Source: Linanthus parryae
Lineage: Eukaryota > Streptophyta > Magnoliopsida > Ericales > Polemoniaceae
Length of the DNA: 64,000 nucleotides
Reading direction: 5' to 3'
Assembly: GCA_023055425.1 (NCBI GenBank)
Contig: JALGPY010000009.1
Location: forward strand, 17,177,775-17,241,774
Shown: positions 24,483-35,045 of the stretch, one piece after another
Position numbering within the stretch: the first letter of the stretch is position 1
How the letters are laid out: the number at the start of each line of letters is the position of its first letter
Made by a program: the position numbers and the translations under genes
The notes under the pieces: model-generated
Told to the model about the DNA's origin: nothing
The model's database searches: none
Seen by the model: the letters and a program-made list of their open reading frames with translations, nothing else

Positions 24483-27400
24483 ATGGCCAAGACAAGAGTA
24501 ACCAGACCCGTCAAGGAAGATGAAGAGATACCCGACCTTCCGCAGGCCTTGTGGCGAAAAGCCCCCTTTTTAGGCGGCAAAGATTTCTACCATGCGAGGG
24601 TAAAGGCGAAGAGGATGCCTGATCCTGTTCCAGTTGAGCGATTGCTGACGCTGACTCGCCCAGTTAACTCAGCTTTGCTCGAGTTGGTCGGTTCCGAGGA
24701 TGTAGTTCGTTTGGGGATCGAGAACGGGCACTTCCCATATACTGCGATTTCTACTCAGGCGTTCGTCCAGAAATTGGACTATATGGATGAGTGGATTGAC
24801 CACGTGTTGGATCATCACGCCGAGACTCTTAATGAAGCCGATGTATACTTTGCTATCCGTGCTATGAAGGGTGCTGCCGTGAAGCTGGATCAATCCATGC
24901 TTCTAGACCTTCTGTCCCGTTACTCGCCTGCGACCCACACGTTCCATTTTGCCGAGTTCGAGGCTGCCCCCACGCTCGAGGACGTGCAAATGCTGTACGA
25001 GCTTTCCCCCATGGGTGAAGTGGACCCTTTGAGTCCTTTGAGGACATCTGCGGAAATTGCCTTGTTTACGCAGATGGAGGAATGCCTAGCAGAGGTGAAG
25101 AAAATCTCCACTCGGTGGACCACTACAAAGCCCCTTCCGAACTGGCAGCTGGTTGATACGTCTGCGAAGAATACCTGGAACAAATGGTTGCAGTACTTCT
25201 TCCGAGACTATGCGAACAGCGGTATTACCAAGAAACTTCTGAGTGAGGACCCGGAGGCCGAGAATTACGTAGAGGGCAAGGGCTATCATTTGACCCTTTG
25301 TGCTTTTCTCTGTGCCTGGCTGTCGAGGTACCTGATTGATGGTCACCCCCATGACGGAGTCTTCTACCATGTGCTGCCACTTGCTGTGAGGCTCGCTCTT
25401 GGCCAGAGAATCGCACTCGGACCCTTGGTTTTGGGCACGCTGTATTATAGGCTCGATCAGCTGGTTCTGGCTATGAGGGAGTCGCGTGGCCGCCTCGATG
25501 TCCTGACCTTTGTCAATATTTCCTTTTTGACAATGTGGGTTTTCGAGCGCTGGCCGTCTTATGCTCCAACTGCTCTTCAACTTGATAAGTGGTGTCCCCC
25601 AGGCGAGACAGAAGCACGCAACAGCGGAAGAGCTGCGAGATGGTTTGGAGCAAGCAACACCAAGTGCGCTTGGAGTTTGATATGCGACAAACGGAAGGAG
25701 TTTACTGCCAGGCCCTATGCCACGCGTATCGAGAATGTACGATGGTTTCCAAAGCTATACCCCTCCAAAGGTATGGTCTTCTCAGAAGAAGTTCTCTTTG
25801 AGAAGGGACCGCATTTCCACGAGCGCTATCGCGAGTTCTTTTGCTGGTGTCTGCGAGGCTCCCTTCCTGCCCTTGCAGAGCATATTCGTGAGCTCGCGCC
25901 AAGGTATGAAAAGCTTACAGTGGATGTTGACCCCACTCGGGTTTCTCCTCAGTTTGGTTTTGATGCGGTGGCCCCATCAATCTGGCCCCAGTCTATTATC
26001 AGAGGATGCTACAAGCGCTTGCTGACAAAGGAGTGCAAGACGGTCTTCATGAGCAATCTTCCCTTTGAGCAGCCTGCGGGAACTCGCGAGGGTGGTTGTT
26101 CCCAGAACTGGCTCGCATACTGGGCTGCCCAGCAAACGAGGATTGAGGCGGAGGCGGCGGCGCAGCCAGGTAGGGCCCCCTTGCTCAAAAGAAACTCTTT
26201 TCCGTTTCGCCCCAATTGCAGTTTGAGCGAGTCTGAGTATGGTTGCTACTCACTGTGGGACCGTGAGAACCATTTGTGCCCTGATTTCATTCTGAAGGAG
26301 CAAGTCGCCGCAATCAAGAAGGGCGACACGCATGTCGTCAGATATAGCAAGGCGTTTGCTGAGGTAAGCAACTTCTTCGCGTGCGTTAAGCTTTTTGATT
26401 TTCTTACGCTGATACTTTCATTCTGTGCTGTTTTAGTGTCATGTGCGGAGGTTCGCAGCTGGTGATCGCTCCAAATCGCTGGTTAACACCATTGTTGCCA
26501 CCAGAAGGCAAGGGGAGTCGTTCCGGCTAGCATGGAGGATGGACGCCGAGATCGAAACAAAGGTTCGCGCAGTCATGAAGGCTTTTGCCGACTCGCTGAT
26601 AGACAATCCTCCGGCTCCGTCTCCTCCCAGAGATGACCCGTCCCCTCCAGCGATTGCGGCGTCGAGAGTGAAGAGACCTAGGCAAAAGGGAATTACGATT
26701 TCTTCCCCTAGAAGTGCTCCAGCTTCTCCCCCAGTGAGGTCCCTTTCTATCAAGGACAAAGGCAAAGGTCGCATGCCCAGCAAAGTGCGGAAAGAGCTCA
26801 CAGTTGAGTCTTTCGTTCCCTTCGATCAAGAGGAAGAGGAAGAGAGGCGGGAGCCCCAAGCAGGTGATGAAGAAGAAGAAGCAACAGTTGTGATGCATGA
26901 GGAAGAATCAGGAGGTACCTCCGTCGCATTTCCTTTCCCGTCATCGTAACTTCTTTGCACTTCTTTTCTTTAAACCATTCGTGTATTCGCAGATGATGAT
27001 GATGAGACCACTGGTGGCCTCGCGGCCAAGAGGCAAAAGAGAGATGCCCATTCTGGCATCCCAGATGATCCCATAAGCGAGGACATTCTGGCTGAGTCCC
27101 GGAAGACAGCCGCGGAGGCTGCTGAGAGAAGAAGGCGTCGGGAAGAAGAGGAGCTTGAGCGTGTGAAGCAGCGGAGCCTCGAAGAGCGGCATGTTGATGA
27201 CTTAGCGCGTCCAACTGTCGAGGAAGACGAGCTTCCCGAAGAAGTGGCTCCTCATGCGGAGGAGGAAGATGAGGTTCTCGGAGAGGATGCAGCAGCCTTG
27301 GAGCAAGTCCAAGCGGATTTTGAGGAAATCGCAGGCGGCGATAAAGGTGAGATCTTCAATCTCGCAGTAACTTATAGAGATGTTATTGTGGGTGCGTTAA

Positions 27401-28774
27401 AGCATGGCGTGTCAAAGGCTGACATTCGCCGTTGGTTAGTAGACAAATGCGGAGAACCTTCAGGTAATTATTTGGGTGATACGCATGTACTAGGCTTTAG
27501 CAACTTGAGGCAAAATCATGACTGGTTTATTCGCATCCCAGGTCACGCTCCTCTTACAGACTTGCTTAGTGAGGACACACTGATAGGGCATGGTTCCACG
27601 TCCTTAGTGTATGATGAAGATACCTCAATCCCACCTTCGCGTGGAGGTGCCTATTCTTAGCTTTAGTAAAGATAGCAGAATAACTTATAGCGCAAGTTAC
27701 CTCATATCATCGCATCTAATGTCGCAGGTCATGCTGAGGAACCTGAGCTGGAGCAGAGAAGTCAGCCTTCTGCGTCCTATGTTCCAATTCCGAGCTCCCA
27801 TACCGAGAAGCCCGTCGCAGCTGCTGACCATGCGGGTGTGCCTCGTGAGGACATCATCGAGCTTTCCGACGATGCTGGAGCTGACACTGTGTTGATGGAT
27901 GAAGATGTCCATGCTAGTGCTGACGAGGTAAGAACAACTGCTGCTAATGCTTCCGCATCTGAGAGTGTCCTTCGACAAGCGACTACGGCTGCCCCCTCGC
28001 CTCCGGCGATGACTGAGCCAGGGGCACCTATTCCTGCGTGGAGCATTTGGGGCTCGCAGGCTGGGAATGCAGTCGCAGCTGGTGCGGCCTACACTCTTCC
28101 TCCTGACTATGAGAGGTTGGAGCTCGCAGCTGATAGGAGAGTCATGGAGCGAGGGCAGTCTTCGAACGACCCGGCAGCCCGCATTCCTTCTCTTCATGAG
28201 ATTCTGGAAGGAACTGGTAAGTAGAGCTTTACTATTCGCACGTCGCATTATTCGCTTGCGAGTTTTGACATCATAACTTATCTTTGACGTCTCCTCAGGT
28301 TTGAAGCAAACCGATGTAGACTGGGTGGTTCGAATGCGTCTCAGGTATCCTCGTTCGTTTGTGAGATCTCTGGAGATCGGGCCTTTTGACAGGAGGCTGT
28401 TCCTTACTGAAGCCATTTGGATTTTGGAGCAGCTATCTGCGGCTACGCCTGCGACCATTTCGGTCCAGAGTGCTGAATTGCTATGTGGCATGTGCCAAAA
28501 CCTCGTGACCAAAGTCCAAGGCAGAATGGGCTTTAAGTTTCTTAAGGACAGAGTCACGCTGATTCGCGCGGCCGTAACTTTGAAACTCGGTCACCAGAAT
28601 CTCGCAGTCGAGATGAAGAAGGTGGAGCAGCAGAAGCAAAAGGTTGATGAAGCTCTGAAGCTGTATCATGAGATGAATGCTAGATGCGAGCTACTGAAGC
28701 AAGAAGTGGAACAGGTGGAGAAGCTGAGCGAGCAGTTCGAGTCCCAAGACTCTTTAATCAAGAATTTGCTTTGA
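24483..28774 (+). CDS. Plant mobile domain (aminotransferase-like) protein with coiled coil, spliced, antisense in Tat element
   Basis: Six predicted exons: 24483-26363, 26437-26914, 26993-27463, 27542-27646, 27728-28216, 28299-28774. The five introns are 73-82 bp, all GT...AG, with exon joins of phase 0,1,1,1,1. The sum is 3,900 nt, i.e. 1,299 codons plus TGA with no internal stop. Residues about 75-480 match the plant mobile domain: RYSPATHTFHF near 146-156, PTLEDVQML near 163-171, and CAFLCAWLSRYL followed by YHVLPLAVRLALGQ. Then comes an acidic disordered region, a basic KRQKR (799-803), IIELSDD (about 1021-1027, SUMO-interaction-like), and a C-terminal heptad-rich coiled coil from about 1243. 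Genomic plant mobile domain proteins such as MAIN/MAIL1 act in the nucleus in genome stability and transposon silencing; the role inside Tat elements is unknown. Exon 3 could alternatively end at 27346 in the same phase. Confidence 0.85.
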
Positions 28775-30249
28775 TTTTTCGAATTTTGCAAAAATAGCAA
28801 GAAAAATAGCTGAAACATTAATGTAATGTCTTGAACATTAATGTAATGTTGCTAGGGTTTCTCCCTTTTTTTTAACAAGAACAATGAATTTTACCGTTTT
28901 GCGCTTTTCCGGGATTTGATTGGACATTTCTGTGCATGTCCAATTATGACATCAGCAATTGATTCTCTGCTTGATTTTCGCGCTAATTTCTCGGCAGATA
29001 AGCACGCTTCCGTTGGGAAGTCCATCCGAATCATGACTATCCGTCATTTATTAGGATACGCAACTGAATCGTCGTAGCCTTTAGTAGGGTAATTGATTGT
29101 TACCGCTTTTCAAGGCGTAAGTGATTGAACTTACCCTCTTTTTGAATTTTGCTGACTCATCTTAGGCAACCGAAGAGTCTGTACAGGGTCTATATAAACC
29201 CTGTCTTTGCTATTTGGGTTCTTCATCCCAAACATGTGCTTTGCCGTGAGTCCTTACGACTGCTGGCTTCAACGCTTGTTTTTCGTTGATTCATGGCAAC
29301 TTCAAGTTTTGAATCCTGAGTTTGCGCTTTGTGCTATAGAAATAGTTTCCAAGATCCACTTTATGAGGCTTATTGCTCTTTATAACCATCATAAAGAAAA
29401 TGCAGATAATATCTCATGCGTATTCGAAGAAATTTCTTCGTGTATTATGTGTGCAGGTCATGTTTCCGGCCGCCTCGTGGCGAGGTGCAGCGCCGTAGTG
29501 ACCGTGCTACCGTCTCGTAATGAACGGCGGAATTCTCCTCCAGCATCCCTGGAGGAGGATTTCTTGCCTCTTCGTTCTTGAACTCAGGGTGCTCGTCAAT
29601 GCCCTTGTCCAACATGACAAGGAATCCATCACCAGAGGAATGACTGCTTCGCTTGTTTTGCAGAGTAGCATATGTCGAAACAGGAAGCTCCTCCGGCGCC
29701 TACCTTGATCAGACAGAGGCTTTTGTCACCCCTTGGGGTCCTGGGCGTATCGTTTCCCAGGTTTCGCGGCTAGGGATGTAGCGAATGACAAGCTGATCTC
29801 TTCGCGGCAGCATCCCTTTTGCTACGGATCTTTGGCCGCAGATCTGCGTGTTGCATAGCCGGTGTTGAAACCGGTGGGTTCATTCTTTTCTAGTCGGAAT
29901 TCCCGAAGTGCGTTTCTGGCTTGTCAGACATTTTTCGAATGTGTTGTAAGCCATGTTGGCTGCGTAGTTAGATTCGAGCTTTTCGCTTGTAAGCTGCTAT
30001 CTAGACAGATAAATTGTAAGTCATTTGACTCGTAATGATAAATAGCTTTCTGTATTATCTGCTGTCTCTTTACAACAGAATACGATTCCGCATGCGTTTC
30101 GGCATATTTCGCCTTGCATAATGCTATGTAATTGTTTCGCATCTGCGATATATTGATTCGCGGGTGTTTCGCTAGATCGTTCGAGATCGTATCTTCGCAG
30201 CTGTGCCATCTCGGCGGATGGGCTTGCAGTTGGCCGTTGTAAATCATTT
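28775..30249. other. Tat spacer between antisense gene and minisatellite
   Basis: No supported gene. TATATAAA at 29191-29198 resembles a plus-strand TATA box, and a frame of 124 codons begins at 29207, but nothing recognisable is encoded. The part nearest the antisense gene probably contains its 3' UTR. Confidence 0.4.
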
Positions 30250-31095
30250 AAGATCATGTTCACAACATTGCTATCGTAACAGATAGTCTTTAGCAGATCA
30301 ATTAAGATCATTAAGTGGTGCGAATTGCTATCACAAAAGATAGGCTTTATTAGCGAACTGCTTGAGATCGTTTCTCGCGTAAATTGCTATCGCAACAGAT
30401 AGACTTTTAAAAGATCCAGTAAGATCATCTTGCGCATGCGTTGCCATCGTAACAGAGGCTTGGGTGATCAACTAAAATCACTTTGCATATAAGTTGCTAT
30501 CGTAACAGATAGGCTTGAGAAGATCAGGTAAGATCGTTTTGTGTATAAGTTACTGTCGTAACAGATAGGCTTGAGATCGCACTTGTATAGACCGCTATCG
30601 TGAGAGATAGGCTTAGATGATCAATTGAGATCGCGTTTGCGTTTGGCTGCTATCGTAAGAGATAGGCTTTACATGATCAATTAAGATCGCATTTGCGCTT
30701 GGCTGCTATCGTAAGAGATAGGCTTTAGATGATCAATTAAGATCGCATTTGCGTTGGCTGCTATCGTGAGAGATAGGCTTTAGATGATCAATTAAGATCG
30801 CATTTGTGTTGGCTGCTATCGTGAGAGATAGGCTTAGATGATCACTTAAGATCGCATTTGCATTGGCTGCTATCGTGAGAGATAGGCTTAGATGATCACT
30901 TAAGATCGCATTGCATTGGCTGCTATCGTAAGAGATAGGCTTAGATGATCACTTAAGATCGCGTTTGCATTAGCTGCTATCGTGAGAGATAGGCTTAGAT
31001 GATCACTTAAGATCGCACTGCATTGGCTGCTATCGTAAGAGATAGGCTTAGATGATCACTTAAGATCGCAGTTTGTATGGATTGCTATTGCAGCG
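30250..31095. repeat. Tat minisatellite, 53-56-bp unit
   Basis: About 15 units, each with GCTATCGT-AGAGATAGGC, GATGATCA-TTAAGATCGC and a TTGGCTG spacer. Anchors GCTATCG fall at 30594, 30649, 30705, 30760, 30815, 30869, 30922, 30976 and 31029. Units near 31 kb are almost identical and those near 30.3 kb are diverged, so the array expanded at the pol-proximal end. Three diverged CTCACATGGGAGAG-type repeats follow at about 31190-31240. Tandem arrays in this part of Tat elements are known as sources of satellite DNA. Confidence 0.92.
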
Positions 31096-31307
31096 AATAA
31101 ACCATGGTTAACAGTAATAACAAATTAAATAGAGCAACATAAACAGCTAGAAATATGAACTTCTCATTTGGGAGCATTCTTTTATTATAACGCTCTCACA
31201 TGGGAGAGATGGGATTACAATCCTCTCATATGGGAGAGGAGATTGCGTAAATCATAGCCACATGAGATATTAAGCACGTTATCATAAAACGTATGAAATG
31301 AGAGAAG

Positions 31308-33610
31308 TCAGGGATAGTACTTCTTGATCCAGCGCATGTTGATTGAACTGGGAGTTGAGGTTGTGCCGTGCAACCTTCGTATGCTGCAGTAGCCACTATC
31401 GAAGACTTCTGTGACTTCGAAGGGTCCTTCCCAATTAGCTGCGAACTTTGGGTGAGTTGCTTCTCGCATGCAGTGGTCAGATGCGCGCAAGACCAGGTCT
31501 CCGACTGCGAAATCCCTTCGCTGGACTGTCTTGTTGTAGGCGCGAGCGATTCTTTCCTGGTACCGCTTGTTAGTCCTTTTGGCTTGTTCTCGCTTTTCTT
31601 CCAGCAAGATTAAGTCATGATCGCGTTGATTTTCATAGAGTGCATGGAAGGCCAGCCTTGCCGAATTGACTCTAACCTCCGCAGGTACCACAGCTTCGGC
31701 CCCATAACACAGTAGAAATGGCGAGGCCCCTGTGGGTGTCCTTGGAGAAGTTCTGTAGGCCCACAGAGCTATGCTTAGAGAGTCGGCCCACTTCTTGTGG
31801 TCGTCTGCGACCATTTTGCTCAATATTCTCAACAGCGTCTTGTTAGTCGCTTCGGCTTGTCCGTTTCCCTTTGGGTAGTAAGGGGTAGAACATATCTGCC
31901 TGATATTGTACTCCGCTAATTTCGCAGCTACCTGGCGATTAACAAAAGGAGTACCGTTATCTGAAAGAATGGTGTTTGGGATTCCGAACCTGCATACGAT
32001 GCTTTCTTGGATAAAGTTGACCACAGCCAACGCATTTGCCGTCTTTAGTGGTATTGCTTCCACCCACTTGGTGAACAGCTCGGTTGCGGTGAGAATGAAA
32101 TGATTCCCGTGCGACGTTGGCCGGATGGGACCGATGAAGTCCAGAGCCCATGTGTGAAATGGCCATGGCGTCCCTAGTGCATGTAGATCCACAGCAGGAG
32201 CGTGCACTAGGTTCCCTTTGAATTGGCATTCCTGGCAGCGTCGCACTTTGGTACGGCAATCGACTTCCATCGTGGGCCAGAAATATCCGATTGAGAGGAG
32301 CTGTCTGCATAATTTCGCACCTCCTTGATGCTCCACCTGATGAGAAAGGTCCATGACTTCTTGTGCTTCTCTGCCGTCTAGACATCGCAGCAAGTTGCCC
32401 TCGTGACCTCTTCGCCAAAGCAGGTTTTCCTGTACCACGTATCGAGACGCTTTCCTTTTCAGTTTTTCGGCTTCTTTTCTCGATTCGGGCACAGTGCCCT
32501 GGGTGAGGAAATCAAACAGCGGCTTCCTCCAGTCCGTGTCGTCATCGATTAGGGCGACGAGTAAAGAGTCTTTGATTAGTGCGCAACTTTCGCACTTCCC
32601 TTGTATCAGGGCTGCAGCTGTTGACATGCTTGGCCAATGAATGCCATATCTCTGAGCCTTTCTGTAGATTGACACCTCGCTTTCTCCGCAAGCGTGTTGG
32701 TGAATCTTTTCTAACAGCTGTTGTCCCTCTTGCTCGGAGACACATCGCATGAGTATTCCTCCAGGACCCTTGTAGTAAAGGGTGTTGTCGTGGATGCAGT
32801 ATCCTTTTGTGAGTGCCCAGCTTTCGCTGCTGGTGCCTTTTGCAATAGCTTGCAGGATTGCTTTCCGCCAGTCTGCGTCATCCATGTGTTCGTCGTCGCA
32901 CGCATCCTCTGTTAATGCCGACGATGTTCGCACTTCAATGGAAATCCTTGCCGGGCATTTGTCTATGCTGACCTTAGATCCCAGAGTTGCTAAGGCGTCT
33001 GCATGCCTGTTGTCTGCTCGGGGCTTGTGCTCGTACTTCACATCGCAGAATTGTTGCATCAGTTTCTGTACTAGGGTACGATAAGACAGGAGGTTGATCT
33101 CCTTCAAACCATATTCGCCCGAGGCTTGCTTAACAATCAGCTTAGAATCTCCCATGACTGTTAAGTTACTCACTTCCAAAGCTTTCGCCGCACGGAGCCC
33201 CGCAATGAGAGCCTCGTATTCCGCTTCGTTGTTCGTGACTGCGAAGTTGAGCTTTGCGGACATCTGTATGACTTCCCCGTCTGGCTTTGTCAAGACTATC
33301 CCAATGCCTCCGCCTTTCCTGGTTGACGAACCGTCGAAGTGGAGGGTCCAATAGGGCACGTCGATTGCGTAGATTTCAGGGCCTTCGAGCTCTTCTTCGA
33401 TCACGGGTTCGTGGCTGTTGTCGGGAAACTGTGCCAACAGATCCGCTACTGCCTGCGACTTGATCGCTCTTGGTTTTACGCATGTGATATCGTATTGAGA
33501 GATGGTCATGTACCATTTTGCCAATCTCCCGCCTGGAGTAGTGTGAGTTAGCAAATATCTTATGGGGTCGCTCTTGGTAACCACCACTACTTGATTCAGC
33601 AGGCTGCACA
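31308..33610 (-). pseudogene. Tat pol part 2: RNase H end, second RNase H, integrase
   Basis: An open frame of about 770 codons that lacks its own start because it continues RT after a deletion. Order: end of the first RNase H (VVVVTKSDPIRYLL); a second, archaeal-type RNase H at about 33353-32985 (HFDGSS, NEAEYEALIAG, GDSKLIV, NRHADAL); a first H2C2-like module (32876-32583); a second H2C2-like module (32534-32223); the integrase core with D504 (ALDFIG), D564 (LSDNGT) and E600 (GQAE), a DD35E spacing; and a C-terminal SH3-like region with GPFEV. The frame ends KKYYP. Catalytic residues of integrase and of the second RNase H are intact. Confidence 0.9.
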
Positions 33611-34968
33611 ATGCGAGAGATATAGTAGATGGGCCTCTCTTGGCCTTCATACTCCTGAGCCAAGAGTGCTCCTATAGATCTCCTTGTTGATGTAAGATAT
33701 AGCAGAAGCGGTGATCCCTGCTGAGGCGCGATCATTATCTTTGAGGACGTGAGCAGCTCTTTCAGCTTTTCGAATGCGGCTTCGTGGTCCGGAGCCCAGT
33801 TGTACGCGGCGTCCTTCTTGAGAAGAGTGCTGAAAGAGCATGTGATTTCTGCAATTGCTGGGATGAATCTCCGCAGGTACGACAGTTTTCCCAAGAATGT
33901 TTTCAAGGTACTTTGGTTATGGGGCGGCGTCATGCTGGTGATGGCTGACACTTTCGCAGGGTCAGGCTCGATCCCTTGGCGATGGACCACGCATCCCAAA
34001 AACTTCCCCGAGGTCACGCCGAATGCGCATTTCATGGGGTTCATCTTCAGTTGAAAGTTCCTGCATCTGTTGAACACCCTTCGCAGGTCTGCAAGGTGAT
34101 CCGCTTCGTGCTTGGATTTAACCACCAGGTCATCCACGTAGAATTCCACCTCTTTGTGCATCATGTCGTGGAATAGAGCCATCATGGCCCGCTGATAGGT
34201 TGCGCCCGCGTTCTTAAGACCGAACGGCATTACCGTGTAGTTGAATACCCCCACAGGAGTGATGAATGCAGTTTTCCGCGCATCTTCGGGATCCATCTTG
34301 ATTTGATTGTACCCGCTGAAACCGTCCATGAAACTGAACATGCGATGGCCTGCTGTTGAATCGATAAGCAAATCGATGTTGGGCAGTGGGAAATCGTCCT
34401 TAGGGCATAAGCGATTGAGATCTCGGAAGTCCACGCAGATGCGGAGCTGTCCGTTCTTCTTCACCACCGGCACGATGTTGGCCAGCCATGTGGGATGATG
34501 ATTTGGCTCTATGAACTTGGCCTCTAGGAGTTTGACTATCTCCTGCTTGATCTTCACGTTAAGCTCTGGCCTAAAGCTTCTGGTGCTCTGCTTGACCGGT
34601 TTAGACCCTGGGATGATGTCCAAATGGTGCATGGTGATGCTTGTATCCAGACCTGGCATCTCATCATATTCCCATGCGAACACGTCCTTGTACTCAGTTA
34701 GGAGCTGCAGCAGTCCTTGTTCCTCTTCGCTTGTGAGATCCGCACTCAGGAAGACTGGCCTTTTCTTTTCCTCGTTCGGGCTGAGGAACACTTCCTTCAG
34801 TTCTTGCTTTTGTGGTATTGGCCTGTCTTCCATGCATTCAGGCGCTTCTTTGAGTTTCTCGTCTGGAGTGCCTTGTGTTGGCTCTCCCGTCAGCGCAACT
34901 TGCTCGATTCGATTGATTTGCCCAGGGACATCCCCATGCCCGTGTGAGGATATCCCCGCGCACCTTCA
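33598..34968 (-). pseudogene. Tat pol part 1: reverse transcriptase and broken RNase H
   Basis: RT motifs in order: LLEAKFIEPNHHPTWLANIV, CVDFRDLNRLCPKDDFPLP, MPFGLKNAGATYQR and FYVDDLVVKS (YVDD near 34140-34129). The first RNase H begins (GALLAQEYEGQERPIYYISR), but its usual early Asp is replaced (YLTSTRRSIG). After IVQPAE at about 33597, roughly 30 residues seen in relatives are missing and the frame shifts. This pol frame is -1 relative to gag. Upstream it is open back to a TGA at 34966-34968, above which the same frame continues the gag end, so gag and pol are separated by a frame change and a stop. No clear slippery heptamer is visible at the junction. Confidence 0.88.
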
Positions 34969-35045
34969 TATGCGATAGCATTTCTTCCCATTGGCGTAGA
35001 AGCTCTCTATCTCCTTGCCCTCGGGGTCATGCTTTGCGATCCTCT

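Noticed and set aside
27347..27463. A separate gene starting within exon 3 of the antisense gene
   Set aside because: The frame continues from upstream and all splice phases agree with a single transcript.
29207..29581. 124-codon frame after a TATA box
   Set aside because: No recognisable protein, no splice or stop context supporting a gene. Kept only as a promoter observation.
30250..31095. Regular spacing suggested a CRISPR-like array
   Set aside because: The parts between the shared blocks are themselves conserved, so it is a plain minisatellite in a plant element.
33376..33600. Basic Arg-rich tail (RRRARRP) at the end of the RT frame as a novel domain
   Set aside because: It is out-of-frame translation after the RNase H deletion; the true continuation is in the next frame.
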